Assembly: GCF_028640845.1 (NCBI RefSeq)
Contig: NC_080539.1
Coordinates: forward strand, 160,533,236-160,597,235
Direction: 5' to 3'
Length of the DNA: 64,000 nt
Origin: Ahaetulla prasina
Taxonomy: Eukaryota; Chordata; Lepidosauria; Squamata; Colubridae
The position numbers were made by a program, and so were the translations under genes. Numbering within the stretch: the stretch's first letter is position 1; every line of letters begins with the position of its first letter. Positions 10,877 to 21,684 of this stretch are shown here, one piece after another. The notes below the pieces were generated by a model. That model worked only from the letters and a program-made list of their open reading frames with translations, had not been told where the DNA came from and searched no databases.

Positions 10877-11246
10877 GAGCCTGGGCCATCCATCAGCCCT
10901 CAGATGGAGAATCAATAAGCCCCAGGTCTGGAAGTTTGCTGATGAGGAAGAGGAGGAACAGCTGGGTCCAGTGCCTGACCCTCAGATGTGCTAAAGGCAG
11001 AGGAGAGGAGAGCAGTGGAAATCTGTGGGCCGATCCTTGGGAAGGAAGAGCCATCGCTGCTAGCGAAGCCCCACCCTAGCTCTGGCGATAAAAGGCAGGG
11101 AGCAGAGATGAATAGATGTGGCAGACAACAGTTCATCTCCCTGCCAGATAGACTTGTCAGCATGCTGTGAGAGAGAAACTTTTTGCCAGGGCTGCTGGCG
11201 CTCCTAATAAAGGAATCATTGCTTCAACTACAGAGGGTTTGTCCCA
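10724..11246 (+). mobile_element. ERV-like LTR, family B, with possible PBS
   Basis: Starts TGTTGTGGCCTG; the same start (TGTTATGGCCTG) ends the reverse-oriented copy at 20055-20375, fixing the left edge. It contains a (GA)n tract near 10844-10872, a GATAAAAGG promoter-like box near 11086-11094 and a CCTAATAAAGG polyadenylation signal near 11205-11213. A right edge at ...GTCCCA (11246) would leave TGGTGAGCTGGGTCAG at 11249 as a PBS-like sequence, so this may be a 5' LTR rather than a solo LTR. No 5-bp duplication is visible. Confidence 0.65.
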
Positions 11247-11267
11247 TTTGGTGAGCTGGGTCAGAAC

Positions 11268-11483
11268 CAGGAGTGAAATTCAAAAATATTCCCTACAGGT
11301 TCTGTGGGTGTGGCTTGGTGGGCATGGCTTGGTGGGCATGGCAGGGGAAGGATACTGCAAAATCTCCATTCCCAGCCCACTCTGGGGCCAGCCAGAGGTG
11401 GTATTTGCCGGCTCTCTGAACTACTCAAAATTTCCACTACCGGTTCTCCAGAAACTGTCAGAACCTGCTGGATTTCACCCCTG
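11268..11483 (+). mobile_element. Class-2 hAT element (CAGG[A/G]GTGAAATCC ends)
   Basis: Begins CAGGAGTGAAATTC and ends GGATTTCACCCCTG. Flanked by GTCAGAAC (11260-11267) and GTCAGAAT (11484-11491). The interior shares 'GGTTCTGTGGGTGTGGCTTG' and 'CTGGGGCCAGCCAGAGGTGG' with copies at 16186, 24115, 42856, 44641 and 55346. Confidence 0.93.
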
Positions 11484-11491
11484 GTCAGAAT

Positions 11492-12558
11492 AGTCGTCCC
11501 ACCCACCCCCCCGTGCATTTTGTAGCAGATTCTGAACTCTGAGACTATAATTGACCTGCTTATATTGGGTTGACAATTTGCCCTAAGCAACAGTGTTGTC
11601 AAGATTTATTGAATAAACCACAATTGACTGAATTCTTAGAACATGTTAAGCCAAAACTACACAAATAGCACATTGTGCGTTAGCAGAGGTGATGAATGTT
11701 TTGGGATTTATACAAATTATCTTATTATTTGGGGAACTAAGTGAAATGATATGTGAAATGATCCTGCCTGTTGTGATGAGGAAGTTGCATGAGGAACACA
11801 GGCCTTAGTGAAAGGCCGATTGCAAATTGTTGGCTACAGCAACACGCAAAGATGGAGATGTGATTTAATGCCATTGTTCCTTTCCTTTCCAGGGGTCATT
11901 AACAGACCCTTCACTGCTGCATCTTGGCATCTGCTTGTTTTCCTGCTACAACCAACTGTTCATTTGTCACCTTCTGAGTAACACCACGAAAAGATGGAAA
12001 TAAGGGAGCAAAAGCCAGAGATTCCCTTGTGTTATTTCATCAGAAAAAGGCAAGACATTCAGTGGCCCCCTAGGCGGTTTCTTTGTTTTTTCTTCTGGGG
12101 CAATCAGAAGAAGGCAATCCAACTTTACACTGCACATAAATCTGTGACGCACAGATGCCCCGCCACTTTAAAGAACGCCATCGTTCCGCAAGGTATACAA
12201 AAACATCATGCACAAAAAGAGAATTCTTTACAGGCTATAGTTTCCCGCGTTCCTAAGATTTCTGAGCATGGTAAAACCTTTAGTTAATTCCGCTCTACGA
12301 AGATAACCAATAGCTCATGCTTTTGTGATTACAGACTTGTTTGTAGCTCTTTTTTTGGTCAACTTCACAGCTTCCTAATATATGTCAGTGGTGTCTTAAT
12401 GACCTTGAATATGTATGCCCAAAACATATTTCTCTTTGTTCTTATTAAGTGATTTTAGGTTGAGCCTGCATGCCACAGTGCTTGTTTAAAGAGGACAAAA
12501 ATATTGGTGGGTAAATCACTGATTTAACACACATTGAACTCCACTGTACACTGCCTTC
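11492..12558. other. Unassigned DNA
   Basis: Holds a 97-codon ORF at 11994-12287 without recognisable domains or splice context; treated as chance. No repeat recognised. Confidence 0.5.
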
Positions 12559-12566
12559 TCCTAGAG

Positions 12567-12942
12567 CAGTGATGGGTAACCTTTTCCAGACCGAGTGCCC
12601 AAAGCGCATGTGCCCGAACCCCCAAAATGCGATGCGCGTGTAGCTCCTGCCCATGCGTCCTGCCCTTCATGCATGTGTGCACCCCCTGCATGCGCCCTGC
12701 CCCACTCCTGCACATGTGAATGTGACCCCCCCCGCACACACACCAACCCTTGCGCATGTGCGTGCGGCCCCCTGCATGCACCCCATCCTCTGCACATGCA
12801 CGACAGAGACCAGAAGACCAGCAGGCTGGTGGGAGGCGCGCATACATCCACAGCAGAGCTGAATCGGGCGACGGCTTGCATGCCATCAGAGAGGGTGCTG
12901 CATGCCACATCTGGCACGCCTGCCATAGGTTTGACATCACGA
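12567..12942. mobile_element. Class-1 hAT element (CAGTGATGGGTAACC ends), CpG-rich
   Basis: Begins CAGTGATGGGTAACC; the right end is diverged (GGTTTGACATCACGA). Perfect 8-bp duplications TCCTAGAG at 12559-12566 and 12943-12950 prove the boundaries. The interior is rich in CATGCGC/TGCACCCC motifs, producing long overlapping but meaningless ORFs on both strands. Confidence 0.9.
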
Positions 12943-12950
12943 TCCTAGAG

Positions 12951-13271
12951 AATCTTGGGGAGTGTAGTTTGTAGAGATTGATCAGTAAACAGTTCCGTTC
13001 TTGTTGTAGAACTCCTGGGGAAGGTTCATGATTGCAGAACTCGTTCATCCTTTGTTCACACACGCAAAAAAGGGGATTTGCTCCAGGATGCTTTTCTGAG
13101 CTGCAAATAAAAATGTTAATCAAGCAAACTTCACCTGTCACCAGTGGTGTAAATACAATCAAAGCAAAGGTGAGGTGCAGCTATAGAGAGACATGAAATT
13201 TGCCCAGGGTGACAAGATGGCTGAGGCACAGCAGTAGGCAGAAAGGGCCAGCCTCAGTATGTAATGAATAA
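12951..13271. other. Unassigned DNA
   Basis: No feature recognised. Confidence 0.5.
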
Positions 13272-13338
13272 AATGACCACTAGATGGCAGCAAACATGCC
13301 AAAAACTTTCACTCTTTGTTGCCATCTTGTGGTCATTT
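13272..13338. repeat. Fold-back repeat with ACTAGATGGCAGCAAA arms
   Basis: 'ATGACCACTAGATGGCAGCA' and 'TTGTTGCCATCTTGTGGTCAT' form an imperfect inverted repeat about 65 bp across; similar to 10431-10480. Confidence 0.6.
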
Positions 13339-14044
13339 GGATTTCCTCAACATAGATCTGGTAGCTCTGGTATTGTTTCTCCCCCAAGAAACCAAGCCGC
13401 CATCACCACCATTACTATTCCTCTCCGGAAATGGTATGTACCTACAAGCGCTAATCCCAGAAAACTTCTACTTCCTCTATTTCTTAATCTCTTCAACTGA
13501 TTCATGTTGTGTTGGCCAGGCCCATTGAGGGTTTGCTTTGAGGCCTGGTGAGCTGTGCTTATGCTGCTGCTTCTCTTCTTCTATCAGCCTCGCTTTCCTT
13601 GTCATCCTGACGCTGCACCCTTTTGGAGGCCACGGTTATTATTGCCTCAGGAAAGGAGTCTGGAAATTTTCAAAGACAGCATAGTTGAAAAGCTGAAACC
13701 CTGGGAAGTTTTCTGCCTTTACGAATTGTTCTGTCAGTTTGACAGCTTTTCACCTCTGAAGCCAAATTGGATTGGATTCTTGAAATTTAGGCTGTGGCGC
13801 TGTAAAATAAATAAATAAAGTGGTGCGGCAATCTCTTTCTGAGTATCATTTTCCTTGCGGCGATTCTTCATTTTCTGCCTAATTCCCTTTTTTCCTCATG
13901 CACTACATTAGCTTTTCTTCTATGAGAAAGAGATAAAGGGGTGCTTTAACATTCTATATTCTGATATCCGTCAGTGCAACTGAAGTTTTCCCCTGAAAAT
14001 ACAACTTTTTATCTTTGTTATTGATCAGTACTTATTGTTGAGTT
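13339..14044. other. Unassigned DNA
   Basis: Only an 87-codon ORF with no recognisable domain. A short (AAAT)n run near 13807-13819. Confidence 0.5.
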
Positions 14045-14052
14045 CTCTAAAG

Positions 14053-14186
14053 CAGGGGTCTCCAACCGTGGTCACTTTAAGACTCGTGGACTTCAACTCC
14101 CAGAGTTCCTCAGCCAGAAAAGCTGTCTGAGGGCCTCTGGGAGTTGTAGTCCACAAGTCTTAAAGTGATAAGGTTGGAGACCCCTG
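14053..14186. mobile_element. Class-1 hAT miniature element (CAGGGGTCTCCAACC ends)
   Basis: 134-bp palindrome; perfect 8-bp duplications CTCTAAAG at 14045-14052 and 14187-14194. Confidence 0.95.
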
Positions 14187-14194
14187 CTCTAAAG

Positions 14195-14728
14195 CAAAGT
14201 AGACATTTCAGGTCCGCTGTCCTCCTCTGGTCAGCAGGAAAATGAGCAGTCTCTTAAACTAACCCCCTCCCACCCACTTTCTTCTTCCTAGTGTGCAAAA
14301 GCCAAATTACAGTTTGTTTCCATTCTGGCGCAGAAAGTCTTAGCTAGACTCTCGTGTTTATTTTATTCCTGTGTTCTGGGGGATGCCACGCTGAGCAGCA
14401 AGAGAACTGTTTCTTATTATAATGGGGTATTTTTGTTGTTCTGTTTTGTACTGTTTTCAGTCAATATCAGTTATCACCCCACTCGGTTTAGTGCTCTTCG
14501 CATCTTGTATCTATGGTTCCTTATTGGTGGCCAAGGTTATAATTGGAATCAGGTCACCCTGTGTGTAAGCAGAAGGGTGAAAAAGAGCTTCGTTTCGTCA
14601 GATCAATGTGCTTGCTATAGGCACATGTTGCTCTGTATCCCATAATTTTCATTTCTTACTGTCCAACGCAGTTTCAGCATGCACGTCATCTTTCACAAGT
14701 ACACACTGGCTATTTCAACATAGTAGTA
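14195..14728. other. Unassigned DNA
   Basis: No repeat or exon recognised; a 70-codon ORF at 14433-14645 is uninformative. Confidence 0.5.
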
Positions 14729-14831
14729 CAGCTTTTCCCAACCTTGCATGTTTCAGACGGAACGGTCTGCGTGGCCATGTTGTATAATTCTGCAACTCTC
14801 AGGACTGACTGTCCTGGTTGGGAGAAGGCTG
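14729..14831. mobile_element. Old hAT miniature element (CAGCTTTTCCCAACC ends)
   Basis: CAGCTTTTCCCAACC at the left and GGTTGGGAGAAGGCTG at the right are matching inverted ends. The flanking 8-mers (TAGTAGTA, GTTTAGCG) have diverged but both keep TA at positions 4-5. Confidence 0.65.
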
Positions 14832-14979
14832 GTTTAGCGTTTCACAAATTTACCACTCGGATTTCTCAAAACATCTTCTGGTAATACACTCTTGATGAAA
14901 GAGAGGAAGGAAGGACTGCGAGCCGCTTTTAAATGGGCTCCATGAAATGGGATGAAAAGAAATGCCCACGGAGGAAAGA

Positions 14980-15950
14980 CTATATTTATTTATTTATTTA
15001 TTGTTCACACTTTTATACCGCCCTATCTCCCTAGGGACTCAGGGCAGTTTACAGCCATATAAAAACATATATATATATACAGAGTAAAACATTAATTTAA
15101 AAAACTTATTACATAAGGCCGAATATTTAAAATAGAGATATAAATAATAAAACCCCATTAAAACCAGATTTAAAATTTAAACATTTAAAAATTTAAAAAT
15201 TCTAGTCCAGTCCTGCGCAAATAAATAGATGTGTCTTAAGCTCATGGAAGGTTCAAGGTCAGGAAGTTGGCGAAGTCCTGGGGGAAGCTCGTTCCAGAGG
15301 GTGGGAGCCCCCACAGAAAAGGCCCTTCCCCTGGGTGTCGCCAGTCGGCACTGCCTGGCCGACGGCACCCTGAGGAGTCCCTCTCTGTGAGAGCGCACGG
15401 GTCGGTGAGAGGCATTCGGTGGCAGCAGACGGTCCCGTAAGTAGCCCGGCCCTATGCCATGGAGCGCTTTGAAGATCATTACCAAAACCTTGAAGCGCAC
15501 CCGGAAGGCCACAGGCAGCCAGTGCAGTCTGCGCAGGAGAGGTGTTACGTGGGAGCCACGAGGGGCTCCCTCTATCACCCGCGCAGCCGCATTCTGAACT
15601 ACCTGGAGCCTCTGGGTGCTCCTCAAGGGGAGCCCCATGTAGAGAGCATTGCAGTAATCCAGACGAGATGTCACGAGAGCATGAGTGACCGTGCATAGGG
15701 CATCCCGATCTAGAAAGGGGCGCAACTGGCGAACAACCTGGTAAAACCTGGTAAAAAGCTCTCCTGGAGACGGCCGTCAAATGGTCTTCAAAAGACAGCC
15801 GTCCATCCAGGAGGACGCTCAAGTTGCGCACCCTCTCCATTGGGGCCAATGACTCGCCCCCAACAGTCAGCCGCGGCTGCAGCTGACTGTACCGGGATGC
15901 CGGCATCCACAGCCACTCCGTCTTGGAGGCTTTGAGCTTGAGCCTCTACA
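14980..15950 (-). mobile_element. 5'-truncated L2-type LINE
   Basis: A (TTTA)n tail at about 14983-15002 is followed on the minus strand by the 'ACTCAGGG' 3' end motif and then coding sequence. It covers the 3' UTR and the C-terminal part of ORF2 and stops abruptly near 15950, as expected for target-primed reverse transcription. Other copies are at 21685, 33893 and 49747. Confidence 0.9.
15177..15906 (-). pseudogene. L2-type LINE ORF2 C-terminal fragment
   Basis: Two overlapping minus frames (15725-15177 and 15906-15259) together match the region downstream of the RT palm: 'TAVSRRAFYQV', '[15 protein letters not shown]', 'NAAARVIEGAPRGS', 'LHWLPVAFRVRFKVLVM', 'GPGYLRDRLLP', 'FSVGAPTLWNELPPGLRQLP'. 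A frame change near 15735-15750 (a local duplication of 'ACCTGGTAAA') breaks the ORF. The YADD catalytic centre lies upstream of the truncation, so it is missing. Confidence 0.85.
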
Positions 15951-16185
15951 ATGATATATTAACCCACAAATATAGGACAGGTGAAATCTAGACACATGTG
16001 CATGGCATCAGGCCCCAAAAGCCCTCCAGAAAAGCTCTATCTTCAGCTTTTTCTAGAAAGCAGGCTGTTGAGCAATTCTCTGCTGCTGTTCACTCCCAGT
16101 TTTTTGTTCTAGGAAAGTAACAGCCAGTGGGTTTCCTTTCTGCCAGCAGGTCATCCTGAGGTACATACTTTTAAGTACTGTGTAC

Positions 16186-16437
16186 CAGTGGTGAAATCCA
16201 AATTTTTTTCCTACCGGTTCTGTGGGCGTGGTGTTGCATGGCTTGGTGGGCGTGGCAGGGGAAGTATACTGCAAAATCCCCATTCCCTCCCTACTCCTGG
16301 GAGAAGGATATTGCAAAATCTCCATTCTCACCCCACTCTGGGGCCAGCCAGAGGTGGCATTTGTCGCTTACTCACTACTCAAAATTTCCGCTACTGATTC
16401 TCCAGAACCTGTCAGAACACATTAGATTTCACCCCTG
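16186..16437 (+). mobile_element. Class-2 hAT element (CAGTGGTGAAATCC ends)
   Basis: CAGTGGTGAAATCC...GATTTCACCCCTG with perfect 8-bp duplications CTGTGTAC at 16178-16185 and 16438-16445. Carries the subterminal ACCGGTTCTG motif. Confidence 0.95.
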
Positions 16438-16445
16438 CTGTGTAC

Positions 16446-17371
16446 CTGTTTGTTAATTCATATATATAAGGGACTGTTAAATTTAAATAAAAAAAATTAA
16501 ATCAACTTTTTTAAAATAAAAATTCATCCTTATCATCCAGTAACATTTTAATGCTTTCTAGTGCAATATTTACGAGTAACACCACAATAGTCCAGTGGTT
16601 GTAACATTTGCCTTTCAAAGATTGCTGAATTGAGACCCACACAATATTTTAATTAGTATTTTCCCCCGTCCTTGGCTTAGTCACTTTTCCCTCAGCTTTT
16701 AATTTTTTAAAAAAATAAATCCAACAGTGTACCATTTTATTACTTCTCCAATCACCTGCGAAAAGTTTACCTCAAATTATTAGGGACAGCGGTGATGGAA
16801 AAAATGATGAAATGGTACATTGCTGAACTTAATTTTTAGCAGCTTAGAAAATTGTATGTAGCGCAGGAAAAGAAAAATAGCACTTTAAAAAAATTCTTCC
16901 AGGCTTCCAACCACAATTTTCTATTTTGATATTTTTAATTAGTTACCATCAAATTGGTGTTGACTGTTAGCAGCCACATAGAAATTCTCCATGACAACCT
17001 GTACCTAACCTGTTCTGTTTAGAAGGCTAGTTTTATAACCATTGTGTTATTATAGCATTTACTAGTAAAAGTAGCCTTAACAGACATTAACAACATGATA
17101 ATCAGTGCCTTGATTGAGAGGGCATTCCTACCTCCACTGAGTAGTTAGCGAATTATATTCAGCTAGGTTGAATGCTCAAGGGAACATGAGAAGTAAAACA
17201 AATGGTTTAAAACAACAGCAAAAAAAAAAAAAAAATGTACCCAGAGCTCACATCTGCAATGGGGGAGGAATGAATACATAGCAATACTGTGCATTTTGTC
17301 TTCCAAAAATGTTCCTGGCCATTCTGATAATGGGTAATGTAGATAAATCCTTTGGTTGCAGTGGTATAGTT
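16446..17371. other. Unassigned AT-rich DNA
   Basis: No repeat family recognised; a poly(A) run lies at 17220-17235. Confidence 0.5.
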
Positions 17372-17379
17372 GCTGGAAG

Positions 17380-17706
17380 CAGTGGTAGGATTCACCGGTT
17401 GTAACAACTGGTTCACTGCATGCTTGCTTAACTCGCATGCGCACCAAACTCGTACTTCCACACATGCACATTATGATCGAAAGTTACCTACTACTGAATC
17501 CAGAGTGAGTAAAACAGCTGAGGCATGGCAATCTGCTCAGCTGCGCCTATCAGCTGGGCTTAAAACAAAAGAAATATAGGTAGGTTATAGCACGGGGTGG
17601 GCAGGCGGGCCCATCTGATTATTGGAGCGAACCGGTTCGCTCTCAGCTGATCATCGGAACTACCGGTACGCCTGAACCGGTCAGAACCAGCTGAATCCCA
17701 CCCCTG
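17380..17706. mobile_element. Class-2 hAT element (CAGTGGTAGGATTCA ends)
   Basis: CAGTGGTAGGATTCACCGGTT...TGAATCCCACCCCTG. Duplications GCTGGAAG (17372-17379) and CCTGGAAG (17707-17714). Several internal ACCGGTT/GAACCGGTT motifs. Confidence 0.92.
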
Positions 17707-17714
17707 CCTGGAAG

Positions 17715-18363
17715 ACACATTACTCATTGATTTAGACCTCTGTAATCAGAAATAAGACTCCATTCTCAGAAGGGGAATCCATTAATGGCACCAAATAAAG
17801 ATGTAATAGGGATCCTCTGGCCTTCTGACACACTTTCACTGCAGAGAAAAAAATTGGCCAGCCCTGGCATTGGTATAAATTATTTCCCTTCTATTATTCA
17901 CCAATGATGGGAAATCATCATCGTCATTGAAAGAAGAGCATCATTCCCACCTATGCGTCCATCCAGCTGGGAACAGTCCAGGGAGGCATTTAATTTGTTG
18001 GAACGTCTATTACAGGCTTTCAAACAAGATGTGTAATGGCTAAAACGTAGGTGAAAATCATTGTGGTTTAATTGTTCATTATAATTTTATGTTGGTCAGG
18101 CAACACTGTTCTGGAACAGCTTTATTGCCTATAGTAAATGAATGAATGAATGAATGAATGAATCACTTGAACATACTGTAGAGATGTTCTTTTCTGATGC
18201 TGCATTGCATTATGCTTTGTGTTGCATCGTACATTTTCTACAAATACTGGTTCTGCAACCTGATAACAAGTCCCAGAGCAGGCTAAGAAGGAAAAAAAGA
18301 GAGTAGTAGTGAGCTTCTCTGGAGAGCAGCAAGTTGCAAAAAGTTTCTATGGAGTAGTTGCAC
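17715..18363. other. Unassigned DNA with (AATG)n
   Basis: An (AATG)n tract lies at about 18137-18163. Nothing else recognised. Confidence 0.5.
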
Positions 18364-18611
18364 TACATATAGAATAGAATAGAATAGAATAGAATAGAAT
18401 AGAATAGAATAGAATAGAATAGAATAGAATAGAATTTTTTATTGGCCAAGTGTGATTGGACACACAAGGAATTTGTCTTGGTGCATACGCTCTCAGTGTA
18501 CATAAAAGAAAAGATACCTTCATCAAGGTACAACATTTACAACACAATTGATGCTCAATATATCAATATAAATCATAAGGATTGCCAGCAACAAAGTTAC
18601 AGTCATACAGA
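18364..18611 (-). mobile_element. CR1 (snake L3-type) LINE 3' end with (AATAG)n tail
   Basis: On the minus strand the sequence reads through the CR1 3' UTR, 'ATGCACCAAGACAAATTCC', 'CAATCACACTTGGCCAATAA', then a pure (TTCTA)n tail of about 14 units (18364-18435 on plus). A near-identical copy lies at 30127-30391. That snake CR1/L3 elements carry this tail and seed AATAG microsatellites is known; here it is directly visible. No RT coding is retained. Confidence 0.88.
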
Positions 18612-20054
18612 ATATGCAGAATTCTTATACGTTCAGTGGGGCTAAACAGAGGATTCCACTAGATAAGTGGGTACAGTAAGTAATCATGATATTATTATCT
18701 GGGAACTTTAATATTTAAATAACAGATTTCTTTGGGGTGGGAAATCCACAGTTAGACGTGTTGAAGGACGGTAGCAACTATTCTCAGCGATGATCATAAT
18801 TCTTTTGATTTATTATTAAGTCATTAGGTACAGTTAATAATTTAGATGTAATGACATATATATTTGGAAAGATATAAGTTCATTTTGAACAACCCTTCCC
18901 AAAACAGCTGCACAAAAAGCATCCATAAGCAGCAGCCTGAACAGTTTGGCTGTCCCCACAAGAGTAAAATTTCCCACAGTGGGGGGAAGAAAACCTATAT
19001 TAAATAAAAATTCTTACATGGTATTTGCTTCCTGAAAAACCCTATGAGAACATTTCTGTCGCATATAAAATACTGAGCACAAAGAAGATCCAAATTACAA
19101 TGGAAACACATTTTTTAAAAATGGTATTTACAAAAGCAGTGGAAATTTCCTCCCCTAACATCTTAATTTCAATTAGACATGCATAGGATTATGCTCTAAA
19201 TGATCTAGCTAGCCTGATTTTAAACAGATTTTTTTTTTATTGAAACACTCAGCTGTGACACTAAGGATCTTTATTGAGAAGTAAAACTTGTCAGTGGTGT
19301 GACTTGAGGGAATAGTGGAACGAAAGTCAGGGGTGTCCCTTGCACCACCCATGGGCAGTTCACCTACATTTCACTCCCCCTTAGTTCCTACTCATTGATA
19401 CTCCCCGCCTTCTATCACATTTACACTACCTGTACTTTTTTATTTTCTGTCTCAACTGTATATTTTTATCAACTAGTTGTAAGAGAGGCAGAGAAAGAGA
19501 AAGAAATAGGGATGTGGAACAGTAAATGTCCTTCTGTTGTACTTTTCCCCACTTCTGCTTAACAAAGCAACTATAATGATTAATTTGGCCATAGCACTAT
19601 TGCTGTCATCTATGTATAGCTGTGATCAGGAGATAACAACAATGGAAGATTGGAAAGTTTTCTATCCTTCCCTGGACTTCTGATTATCCCCAGGAGGAAA
19701 ACATTTTCCCAACAAGAATTGCACCACGATTTGTACCCTTTGGACCTGCTGTGTGGAGGAGATGCTGGACTCTCTCTGTCTCAGCAGGTTAACGAAGTTT
19801 CTAAGTACCTGTGGAAAGCAAAACTCGCTTCCCTTCCCCCTGAAATGGCTCCAACACACCAGGAGTCTCTCTCACTCACCACCCTCGTAATGAAAGTCCT
19901 GAAAGGTGCGCCACTCTTTTTCCAGAAACAGAGATACACACACACACACACACACACGCACCAAAGCTGCGCCCGACTCTCAGCACCACAGATTCCAAGA
20001 ATGAAGTCTGATACAGTTCCAAACAGGATTCAGAAGTTTGGACTATCAGTGGCT
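18612..20054. other. Unassigned DNA with (CA)n
   Basis: A (CA)n tract at about 19936-19957 sits inside a 136-codon ORF (19650-20060) with no domain; I take the ORF as chance. No repeat family recognised. Confidence 0.5.
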
Positions 20055-20375
20055 GACTGACAGGGAAATGAATAGTTGTCTGCCACGCCTATTCATCTCT
20101 GCCTCCTGTCTTTTATCCCCAGAGCTAGGGTGGGGCTTAGCTAGCAACGGTGGCTCTTCCATCCCAAGGACCGGCCCCTACAGTCCCACTGCTCTCCTCT
20201 CCTCTGCCTTTTGCGCATCCGAGCATCAGGCATGAGACCACCTGTTCCTCCTCTTCCTCATCAGCCATTCCTCTTCTTCCTCAGAGCTCTCAGATTGCTT
20301 TGATGCTGGCCCTGACTCTCACTCTGCCTCCTCATCTGATTTGGCTGCTGTTATGGTGGCTGACAGGCCATAACA
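20055..20375 (-). mobile_element. ERV-like LTR, family B, truncated copy
   Basis: Reverse-strand match to 10724-11150: it ends at 20375 with GGCCATAACA, the complement of the TGTTATGGCC start, and contains 'CCCCAGAGCTAGGGTGGGGC' and 'CATCTGATTTGGCTGCTG'. The polyadenylation and R-U5 part present in the first copy is missing, so the 3' part of the LTR is deleted. Confidence 0.75.
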
Positions 20376-20735
20376 AGTTTCTTTCCTCAAGACAACACTA
20401 CAAGGCATTGAAAGCCAAAACAACTAGACACAAGGACAGGTTATTTCCTCCTATGCCATTACTCTGCTAAACAACTAATTCCCACCACACTTTCAAACTA
20501 CCTAGTACGGCTGGATTACTGTTATCCTTCTCATCTTTCTTATTATTATTTCCTTGTTGTCTTATGACTATAACTTTGTTGCTCGTATCTTATGATTTAT
20601 ATTGATTGTTTTATTTAGTAACCTACTATGCTTATTTAGTATCCTATGACTATCACTGAGTGTTGTAACTTATGATTTATGATGAATGTATTTTATGATG
20701 TGAGTCCTTCAGGAGAAGGGCGGTATACAAATATA

Positions 20736-20808
<73 letters not shown>

Positions 20809-20940
20809 TGATTATGATCATCATTTATCACTTGTTGCTTGTATGTACACTGTGAGCTTATGCACTGGAGACAAATTCATTGTGTGTCGGATCACACTTG
20901 GCCAATAAAGAATTCCATTCCATTCCATTCCATTCCATTC
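20376..20940 (+). mobile_element. CR1 (L3-type) LINE 3' end with embedded (AAT)n tail and (ATTCC)n tail
   Basis: 'GTCTTATGACTATAACTTTG' and 'TTATGATTTATATTGAT' are the CR1 3' UTR seen (reverse) at 18440-18610, and 'CACACTTGGCCAATAAAGAA' near 20896-20915 is its terminus, followed by (ATTCC)n. Between them lies 'GAGTCCTTCAGGAGAAGGGC' plus an (AAT)n run (about 20735-20808), an L2-type 3' end, so one element appears inserted in the other. Confidence 0.75.
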
Positions 20941-20944
20941 TATC

Positions 20945-21599
20945 CTCCATTTTCTGTTCAGCCTTTATATGCAGTGGCATTCAAAGTGGCCAATGTATTT
21001 TTCATTCAACCATAGTTCCACTGGGAAAGTAGTTTCAGTTGCCAGGGAATTTTCTGATTTCCTGACAAGAGCCACATCCTCAGTCAGGAAGCATTTTGGG
21101 CAAAGCAACCACACCTAAAAGGAGAATTACTCATGTGCAAAGTGGCGTGTTTGCATAGCAACTCCTTCCAATTTGAGAATGGTCACTCGATTTTGTTCAA
21201 TTTTGTTTCTGTCTTTGGACAAAAAGATAGAAATCATTTCCCTTCTATCCTAGTGCTAGCTGAAGGTTAAGACTGTAATAGGAAGGTCTTTCTAGTTAGA
21301 TATCTAGTTAGATAAAGCTGGACAGGAGCTTCAGGCTGACTACTGTCAGCTTATTGTAATTAGCTTTCAATGGGAAATCCTTGGACAATGGACCCGCCAA
21401 GTAACATTTAAATTATATTGTCTCTGAGCTCATAATAGTACAATTGCTTCGATAACTGAATCCCATCAAATGTATTGAAATTTGTGCCATTAAGTCTGGT
21501 TTGACTTCTAGCAGTTGCCTAGACAAGTCCCTGCAGTTCTTTTTAGAAAGTTTTTTTCAGGTGAACCAAAAGTGCTTTCTCAGGAGACAACTGGACTTT
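20945..21599. other. Unassigned DNA
   Basis: No repeat or exon recognised up to the short (TTG)n run at 21600. Confidence 0.5.
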
Positions 21600-21611
21600 C
21601 TTGTTGTTGTT

Positions 21612-21660
21612 GTTTTTGAAGACGTTTCGCTTCTCATCCAAGAAGCTTCTTCAGCTCTGA
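21612..21660 (-). ncRNA. Hammerhead-ribozyme-like motif, Penelope family 2
   Basis: The minus strand reads CUGAAGA (21654-21648), one A, a helix II GCUUCU/AGAAGC closed by UGGAUG, then GAAA, C and the GUC triplet (21623-21621). GAAACGUC gives ACGU as a self-complementary helix III without a loop, the arrangement reported for Penelope-like retroelements and expected to act as a dimer. The extra base between core A9 and helix II is non-standard. The surrounding element is only a fragment joined to a LINE at about 21685. Confidence 0.65.
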
Positions 21661-21684
21661 CTGGATGGTTGGGAATGGAAAGAT

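Noticed and set aside
11994..12287. 97-codon ORF as a small host gene
   Set aside because: No recognisable domain, no splice or promoter context, and length is expected by chance in 64 kb.
12524..13162. Long overlapping ORFs on both strands (212 and 117 codons)
   Set aside because: They lie in and beyond a GC-rich hAT element with proven 8-bp duplications; composition explains the open frames.
19650..20060. 136-codon ORF as a possible host exon
   Set aside because: Contains a (CA)n run translated as HTHTHTHT and ends at an LTR; no domain.
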